Source: JADJAH01 sp964615795 (GTDB lineage: Bacteria > Bacteroidota > Ignavibacteria > Tepidaquicellales > Tepidaquicellaceae). Taken from it: a DNA stretch of 45,797 nt. Location of the stretch: positions 1-45,797 of the forward strand of contig CAZTQR010000023.1 of the NCBI GenBank assembly GCA_964615795.1, read 5' to 3'. Shown here one piece after another: positions 41,203 through 45,797 of the stretch. Below the pieces are notes generated by a model. The model ran no database searches, was not told the DNA's origin, and saw nothing but the letters and a program-made list of their open reading frames with translations. Both the position numbers and the translations under genes were made by a program. How positions within the stretch are numbered: position 1 is the first letter of the stretch; every line of letters starts with the position of its first letter.

Positions 41203-42693
41203 TCATCTTCCCGTATTCTGGTTCTTTTCGATCTCCGCCAGTTTGCGGGAAATCCAGACTCTGGACTTCTTCAGTCTTCCTGTAACACTTCTGTACAATA
41301 CAACGTCAAATTCTTTTCTGAGGTCAAACAACTTTCTTATTGCTTGAAAGTGAAACTTGAGATCTCCTGTCAACTTAGGAAAGTGCAGTTCATAATCCTT
41401 CCGTAAACTGAGCAATGCCTGATGTTCCCTTTCGAAATAGACCTCCGCATTCAGCTCATAGAAGCAACAGGCCCGGAACTCCCGGATAAAGAAATCAATG
41501 TATCTTGCCGCCTGTTTCATCTTAGAGATCCCGCTCAGGGCAAGGTCGAATTCGCCTTTGCCAAACGCAATCAATGCGGAAGTCAGATTATCAAGGTTGC
41601 CGGAATCATCCCCGTCAGTGACAGTCAGAAACCTGTCGGCGAACTCAGCCACTCTTTCGAATTTCAGATTTCTGAACGCGCAGATCATATAATAGTAGTA
41701 GTACATTGAATTCATCCTGCCATTGTCATCTGCCAGAATTCCGAATCTTAGCATGAGATCAAAATTCTTCAGCATTTCTTCACCAACATTTACTTCATAT
41801 CCATCCAATAACAACTGGACACTTGTAAGATTGTTATAGATATCTTTCAGATCCTTCTTCGAGAAAAGTTCTGCATTCTCAGTCAACTTTGACCGGAATT
41901 CATTGAACAATTCAGCATTACCCTCATGTATCTGAGCCTTGTTTAAAGCAACAAGGGTATCAAGAACCCTGTGATCCTTATCGGAATGTTTCCTCAGTTC
42001 CGCCAGGATCTCATCCATTGGACCTGAGTTCAGCGCTTTGGCGATCATTACAGGAATCTGCTTATCGAGTATAATTTCGGACGCAGCGCTGTCTGCTACA
42101 GCGTTATTGTATTCATTACATATAATTGAGAAGTATGATATCGTGGAATAGGCGGCGCCCAGATAATATTCGCTCGCTCCTGGTATCTTCAGTTTCCTGA
42201 TCTTGTCATATGATGTCTTCAACCAGAAGATATTCGAGGCATCGAGGTATGATTCCTGAATTGCATACTTGCTGTCCGGATCTTTTCCCGTATTGAATTT
42301 TTTCCAGTGCTCTCTTTGCTTCTTTTCTGACAAGCTTCCGGCATCACGGATTATGAGCTGTTCTATAAGCAATCTCTCTTTGAGGTTTGCGTTGCTTTCA
42401 ACTGCCTCGGCTACAAGAAACTTCTGTAAAAGGACTGTAAGTTCATGTATGAGATTTTTGAGTATTCCGTAATTGAATTTCTTACCGGGAAAGATACCCT
42501 TCCATACCTCCTCCCTGCTGAACCTCTCACCCGCATACTCCGGTGCATGCTTTCTGATTTCCGGCAATAGTTTCCTGAGATTGGCTATACTGTTGTGGTA
42601 AGGTGACTGCACAAACTTATCAAATCTGTCTGTTTCTTCAGAAGACAAAGTCTTAAGCAAACCAACCAAATTGCTGCCTGCCAGGGAATGCAT
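41203..42693 (-). CDS. Large helical protein of unknown function
   Basis: This 496-aa protein has no signal peptide and looks almost entirely alpha-helical. Recurrent A/L/Y-rich helix pairs recall TPR/SEL-like solenoids (for example ALIAFGKGEFDLALSGISKM and NSMYYYYYMICAFRNLKFER). The N-terminal LLKTLSSEETDRFDKFVQSP and EVWKGIFPGKKFNYGILKNL look like a conserved entry module. I believe similar proteins occur in Ignavibacteria-like genomes, but no function is known to me. It is monocistronic, convergent with rpoD, and divergent from the T9SS cargo gene. Confidence 0.75.
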   Translation of the reverse strand: MHSLAGSNLVGLLKTLSSEETDRFDKFVQSPYHNSIANLRKLLPEIRKHAPEYAGERFSREEVWKGIFPGKKFNYGILKNLIHELTVLLQKFLVAEAVESNANLKERLLIEQLIIRDAGSLSEKKQREHWKKFNTGKDPDSKYAIQESYLDASNIFWLKTSYDKIRKLKIPGASEYYLGAAYSTISYFSIICNEYNNAVADSAASEIILDKQIPVMIAKALNSGPMDEILAELRKHSDKDHRVLDTLVALNKAQIHEGNAELFNEFRSKLTENAELFSKKDLKDIYNNLTSVQLLLDGYEVNVGEEMLKNFDLMLRFGILADDNGRMNSMYYYYYMICAFRNLKFERVAEFADRFLTVTDGDDSGNLDNLTSALIAFGKGEFDLALSGISKMKQAARYIDFFIREFRACCFYELNAEVYFEREHQALLSLRKDYELHFPKLTGDLKFHFQAIRKLFDLRKEFDVVLYRSVTGRLKKSRVWISRKLAEIEKNQNTGR

Positions 42694-42831
42694 TATTAAA
42701 TGAAGTTAAGTTGTGAAAATGCTACATAAATAATACGATATTTTCTCTGAAAATCAAATAATTTCGGGATAGTCCTTTGTTATTAGTTGTGAAAACCAAG
42801 ATTAGAATTTGATTGATATAAAACTGATTTG

Positions 42832-42862
42832 TTGACATTTTACTGCCCCAATTTGTAATTGG
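42832..42862 (+). promoter_or_regulatory. Candidate promoter and operator of the T9SS cargo gene
   Basis: TTGACA (42832-42837), 18 nt and TAATTG (42856-42861) fit a sigma-70 promoter. Over the -10 box lies a perfect short palindrome, CCAATT-TGT-AATTGG (42848-42862), which a dimeric regulator could bind to block the promoter. It is 59 nt before the ATG at 42921. Confidence 0.4.
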
Positions 42863-42920
42863 CCACTCTTCCGGTCAGAATCTTTTGTCCCTTTTAAGTT
42901 TTCAAAACAAACAAACAGCC

Positions 42921-44216
42921 ATGAAAAAGATCTTCCTGCTTTGCTTCCTGCTCCTTTTTTCTTCAAAATCTAATTCTCAGATCTTCATTGAGAATTTTGA
43001 GTATCCTAACAGTACTCCATTCTCATCTACACCTCAATGGTTCATAGCCAGTGATTCAGGACAAAACCCTAATTACGCAGCAATCCCGGGTTTGACATTT
43101 CCTGGTTATATCGGATCAGGAGTTGGAAATACGGGTTACCTGACTGGGGGAACCGGAGAAGACAATTATGCCTTACTGACCCCTTCGGTGAACTCCGGTG
43201 CTGTTTACGTTTCTTTTATGCTTAGTGCAATAGCCGTTGCAGCTCCTGCGGATGTAGAATTTCTTACTTTGCAAGGTACAGACATTCAAACCTATGCCTC
43301 TCTGGCTATAGATGGTCAGGGTTCGACTTTCAAGCTTGGAATAGGCAAAACCAGCGGTACTGGTTATGCATATACCAGCTCTAATCTAAATCTTTTTCGA
43401 ACTTATCTCATAATTGTAAAGTATGAATTCAAAACCGGATCAGGCACCGATGATGAAGTAAGCTTATTTGTTTTTGACAATACTAATCCTCTTCCAAGCA
43501 TTGAACCTACTCCTGATGTAGGTCCAACAACAACCGCCGGAAGCCCCGATGCACCGGACCTCAGCAGATTGTTCCTTCCCAAAACATCAATTTCCAACCC
43601 GGATACTTACATCGACGGAATTTATGTCGATCAGGCATGGAATAACAATGTGCTTCCCGTTGAGCTGGCTTCATTTACATCTTTGGTGAGCGGAAGAGAT
43701 GTAATTCTGAACTGGACAACAACTTCCGAAACCAACAATGCAGGATTCGATGTAGAAAGATCCTCACAAAACGGAGTATGGACAAGCGTCGGCAATGTGA
43801 CAGGATCTGGCACCTCTTCAACAAGCCAAAGCTATGCTTTCACTGACAGGGGTCTCAATACGGGCAGTTACAGCTACAGGCTTAAGCAGATCGACTATAA
43901 CGGTAACTTCGAGTACTTCAATCTGAGCAACGAAGTTGTAATAGGCGTTCCCGAAAAATTTGAACTGACGCAAAACTATCCGAATCCTTTCAACCCCTCC
44001 ACAAAGATTGGATATCAGCTTCCAAACGATGGCGTTGTGAAGCTTTCTGTTTATGATAATTCGGGAAAGGAAGTAATGACCTTGCTGAACGAATTCAAGT
44101 CTGCGGGTTATTACAGTGTGGATCTGAATGCATCCTCTTTGTCAAGCGGACTGTATTACTACAGGCTTACTTCAGGTGCAAACAGCTCAGTAAAAAAGAT
44201 GTTGCTTGTCAAGTAA
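42921..44216 (+). CDS. Secreted protein with T9SS type A sorting domain
   Basis: The start at the ATG at 42921 gives a classical signal peptide (KKIFLLCFLLLFSSKSNSQ) and a 431-aa precursor. The N-terminal half (about 20-240) is a beta-sandwich-like region (FIENFEYPNSTPFSSTPQWF, VYVSFMLSAIA) resembling lectin/LamG-type folds. Then comes a fibronectin III-like domain opening LPVELASFTSLVSGRDVILN. The last 85 residues are the type A sorting domain: NYPNPFNPSTKIGYQ, VYDNSGKEVMTLL, GLYYYRLTSG and KKMLLVK. Such proteins cross the outer membrane by the type IX system and are attached to the surface or released. Substrate unknown. Confidence 0.9.
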   Translation: MKKIFLLCFLLLFSSKSNSQIFIENFEYPNSTPFSSTPQWFIASDSGQNPNYAAIPGLTFPGYIGSGVGNTGYLTGGTGEDNYALLTPSVNSGAVYVSFMLSAIAVAAPADVEFLTLQGTDIQTYASLAIDGQGSTFKLGIGKTSGTGYAYTSSNLNLFRTYLIIVKYEFKTGSGTDDEVSLFVFDNTNPLPSIEPTPDVGPTTTAGSPDAPDLSRLFLPKTSISNPDTYIDGIYVDQAWNNNVLPVELASFTSLVSGRDVILNWTTTSETNNAGFDVERSSQNGVWTSVGNVTGSGTSSTSQSYAFTDRGLNTGSYSYRLKQIDYNGNFEYFNLSNEVVIGVPEKFELTQNYPNPFNPSTKIGYQLPNDGVVKLSVYDNSGKEVMTLLNEFKSAGYYSVDLNASSLSSGLYYYRLTSGANSSVKKMLLVK

Positions 44217-44274
44217 GCTCTTTGCTCTTGATAGGCAGTTTCATTGAAAATTTAGTTTGGTTAAATTGGGTGAA

Positions 44275-44321
44275 GGTCGGCGGCGCAGTTTCCTCCTTAA
44301 GGAAATAAGTGCCGTCGTACC
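44275..44321. other. Structured intergenic element (two-tier stem-loop)
   Basis: The 268-nt gap between the T9SS cargo gene and the next lipoprotein gene contains GGCGGCGC (44279-44286) pairing with GTGCCGTC (44309-44316, two G-T pairs). An inner stem TTTCCT (44289-44294) / AGGAAA (44300-44305) lies inside it. A GGT/ACC pair can extend the base. No T-tract follows, so a terminator is unlikely. No other gene is visible in this gap. Confidence 0.4.
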
Positions 44322-44485
44322 TGCTTTAAGACAGTCAGTTAATCTCCGTCAAAACCGGCATATTTCTATATGTATCTGCGTCGGACTTGAATCAAACATC
44401 ACGGGGAAGTTTTCTAAGAAAGCATGAAGCGGAATTATTCATCAGAAGTAAAAATTTTTTCAATTAATTCAAACAGTTTCTTGAT

Positions 44486-45511
44486 ATGATCAGGGTCTTA
44501 GTAATGGTTTTAATGTTTGGGGTTCTTCTGAGCTGTAGCAAAGAAGAATCCAATAAGAAGATTTCAAATGCCGGAAATTCTAAAGACTCTTCCGAGCAAA
44601 AATCTATTTCAAAGGATACTGTTGTAAACAATGCAGGTCCCACAGACTTCAATGTAAGTAACTACGGGAGTTATGTTGATGACAGCTACAAAGACCGTTC
44701 ATCAGGAGCTGACTGGGTATCTGTAAAGATCTTGCCTTACACCAAAGGAAGTGTTATGGTTTCGGTCCGCTCAAGAGCTGACAAAATGAAACCTTCTTGT
44801 ACCTATGACGGGATTGCTTCTGTTACCGGGGAGAATGAATTGATTTCCAACGAATCCCAGGGAACAATGATCCTTAAATTCAGCGGCAATAACCTGACCA
44901 TTTCGGCCGGTAATGATAAGGACATTGTGCTTACTTATTTTTGCCGCGGAGGAGGAAGCCTTGCAGGAACATACCAGAAGATCGATCAGGAGCTGGACCA
45001 GAGCCAGATAGACAAGACAGCTTACACAAAGACACTCAACCTGAAGGGCAGCGACATTACATTTTTCATTGAAGTTATCGGAAAGAAGATGACTGTAACT
45101 CCGTCAGGGCTTAAAGCAGATAACAAACCCATAACCCATACAATTGACGGATTTGTAAACGATGCGGAGATCGCCGATCTGAACTCGGACGGTTCACCGG
45201 AGATTTACATTTATGCGCAATCAGAGGGGACGGGGAGGTTTGGAAATGTGATAGGATATGCTGTCAACAACGGCAAATCAGTATCGCAGATCAATTTCCC
45301 GAATATTAATGATAACAAAGAAGCAGCGGAGGGTTACGGTGGAAAAGACGACTTTGCAATTGTGGAAAACACACTTGTAAGAAGATTCCCGGTGTTTAAA
45401 CCGGAAGATGCAAATGCCGCTCCATCGGGAGGTACAAAACAAATTCAGTACAAGCTTAAACCCGGTGAGGCCGCCTGGCAGTTGGTGATTGACAAGATCG
45501 TATCTTACTGA
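44486..45511 (+). CDS. Lipoprotein with PliI-like lysozyme-inhibitor domain
   Basis: The 341-aa product is a lipoprotein (signal VLVMVLMFGVLLSCSKEES, lipobox LLSC at about 17), followed by a Ser/Lys-rich linker. The C-terminal half (about 180-341) matches what I remember of PliI inhibitors of invertebrate-type lysozyme: AEIADLNSDGSPEIYIYAQS, GNVIGYAVNNGKSVSQI, GYGGKDDFAIVENTLVRRFP and GGTKQIQYKLKPGEAAWQLV. The first half (about 55-160) has SVMVSVRSRADKMKPSCTYD and LTYFCRGGGSLAGTY, with two cysteines, and looks like a separate small beta domain. Protection of the cell wall against lysozyme is inferred from the family. It starts after a long gap, with its own promoter presumably in it. Confidence 0.72.
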   Translation: MIRVLVMVLMFGVLLSCSKEESNKKISNAGNSKDSSEQKSISKDTVVNNAGPTDFNVSNYGSYVDDSYKDRSSGADWVSVKILPYTKGSVMVSVRSRADKMKPSCTYDGIASVTGENELISNESQGTMILKFSGNNLTISAGNDKDIVLTYFCRGGGSLAGTYQKIDQELDQSQIDKTAYTKTLNLKGSDITFFIEVIGKKMTVTPSGLKADNKPITHTIDGFVNDAEIADLNSDGSPEIYIYAQSEGTGRFGNVIGYAVNNGKSVSQINFPNINDNKEAAEGYGGKDDFAIVENTLVRRFPVFKPEDANAAPSGGTKQIQYKLKPGEAAWQLVIDKIVSY

Positions 45512-45520
45512 TTCTGTTGT

Positions 45521-45730
45521 ATGAAGAATCTTACCAAAATACAGAAAGCCACATTGCTGTTGATCGTCTTATATCTTGTGTGGGAAATCATAGTCAGGAT
45601 ATGGGCATCAATGGAACCGCCGGAAGGTGCCTTGATCCGCGCCGATCTGATTTTCATTTATCCGGTATTGATAATCATGATTATCATATCACTTGTTCAG
45701 CTGATCATTCGTTCTGCCAAGCGGCATTGA
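45521..45730 (+). CDS. Small two-helix membrane protein
   Basis: The 69-aa protein has two predicted transmembrane helices (TLLLIVLYLVWEIIVRIW and LIFIYPVLIIMIIISLVQLI) separated by a short loop, and a basic end RSAKRH. No family is recognised. The ATG lies 9 nt after the PliI-like lipoprotein stop, so the two are probably co-transcribed; it may be an accessory to that lipoprotein, but this is only context. Confidence 0.65.
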   Translation: MKNLTKIQKATLLLIVLYLVWEIIVRIWASMEPPEGALIRADLIFIYPVLIIMIIISLVQLIIRSAKRH

Positions 45731-45742
45731 TTTTCTTTTGTG

Positions 45743-45766
45743 GTGTCGGGACTTTCGTCCCGACAC
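45743..45766. repeat. Perfect 10-bp palindromic hairpin at the window end
   Basis: GTGTCGGGAC (45743-45752), loop TTTC and GTCCCGACAC (45757-45766) form a perfect stem. A T-rich stretch lies before it rather than after, which argues against a simple plus-strand terminator; on the minus strand it could terminate, since AAAAGAAAA lies upstream. The following GTCAGGACACCTGTCT runs off the window and may be part of a neighbouring repeat. Its look suggests a dispersed palindromic element. Confidence 0.55.
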
Positions 45767-45797
45767 ATGTTAACTGTTTGCGTCAGGACACCTGTCT

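Noticed and set aside
41080..41406. 108-aa plus-strand open frame after rpoD
   Set aside because: It includes the rpoD terminator hairpin and runs antisense into the 41203-42693 gene.

Overview
The window (about 46% GC by eye) is bacterial chromosome and most resembles the Bacteroidetes/Chlorobi side of the tree, probably an Ignavibacteria-like organism. The evidence is a short (285 aa) primary sigma factor without region 1.1, a secreted protein ending in a type IX secretion (T9SS) sorting domain with the NYPNPFNPSTKIGYQ motif, many lipoproteins with LxxC-type lipoboxes, two Wzi-like outer-membrane barrels, and genes that mostly lack a Shine-Dalgarno sequence, with several TTG starts. No phage, insertion sequence or CRISPR array is visible.

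Layout. 1-8.2 kb: two full-length uvrA genes pointing at each other, with a secreted TPR protein and a small antibiotic-biosynthesis-monooxygenase-like protein between them, then a beta-propeller lipoprotein. 8.3-11.2 kb: tRNA-Glu(TTC), then an iron-sulfur group (Rrf2/IscR-like regulator, cysteine desulfurase, A-type carrier) followed by a superoxide dismutase with a possible Tat leader. 11.3-15.7 kb: two lipoproteins, a strong terminator, a Lon-N-domain protein, a family 9 glycosyltransferase, a DUF3108 protein and QueE. 24.1 down to 15.7 kb on the minus strand: a tightly packed seven-gene run scpA-scpB-rluB-lysS-cbs-(cystathionine gamma-synthase/lyase)-PAP2 phosphatase. It joins chromosome condensation, rRNA modification, lysine charging and transsulfuration. 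24.2-32.8 kb: two paralogous Wzi-like outer-membrane proteins bracketing a methyltransferase, the c-di-AMP synthase CdaA, Pcm, a YigZ/IMPACT protein, a radical SAM protein and a patatin phospholipase.

33.0-41.1 kb is the translation and transcription core: rpsL-rpsG-fusA-tRNA-Ile-tuf-rpsJ-rplC-rplD-rplW. Instead of the expected rplB, rplW is followed by a 61-aa small protein, a PIN-domain protein and the primary sigma factor rpoD, joined by two 4-nt ATGA overlaps and closed by a terminator. This PIN/sigma arrangement is the strongest candidate for something undescribed. The tRNA between fusA and tuf reads as tRNA-Ile with a UAU anticodon, which is rare in bacteria. 41.2-45.8 kb: a helical hypothetical protein, a T9SS cargo protein, a PliI-like lipoprotein, a small two-helix membrane protein and a perfect palindrome at the window end.

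All names come from reading motifs and remembered family sequences; no database search was run.
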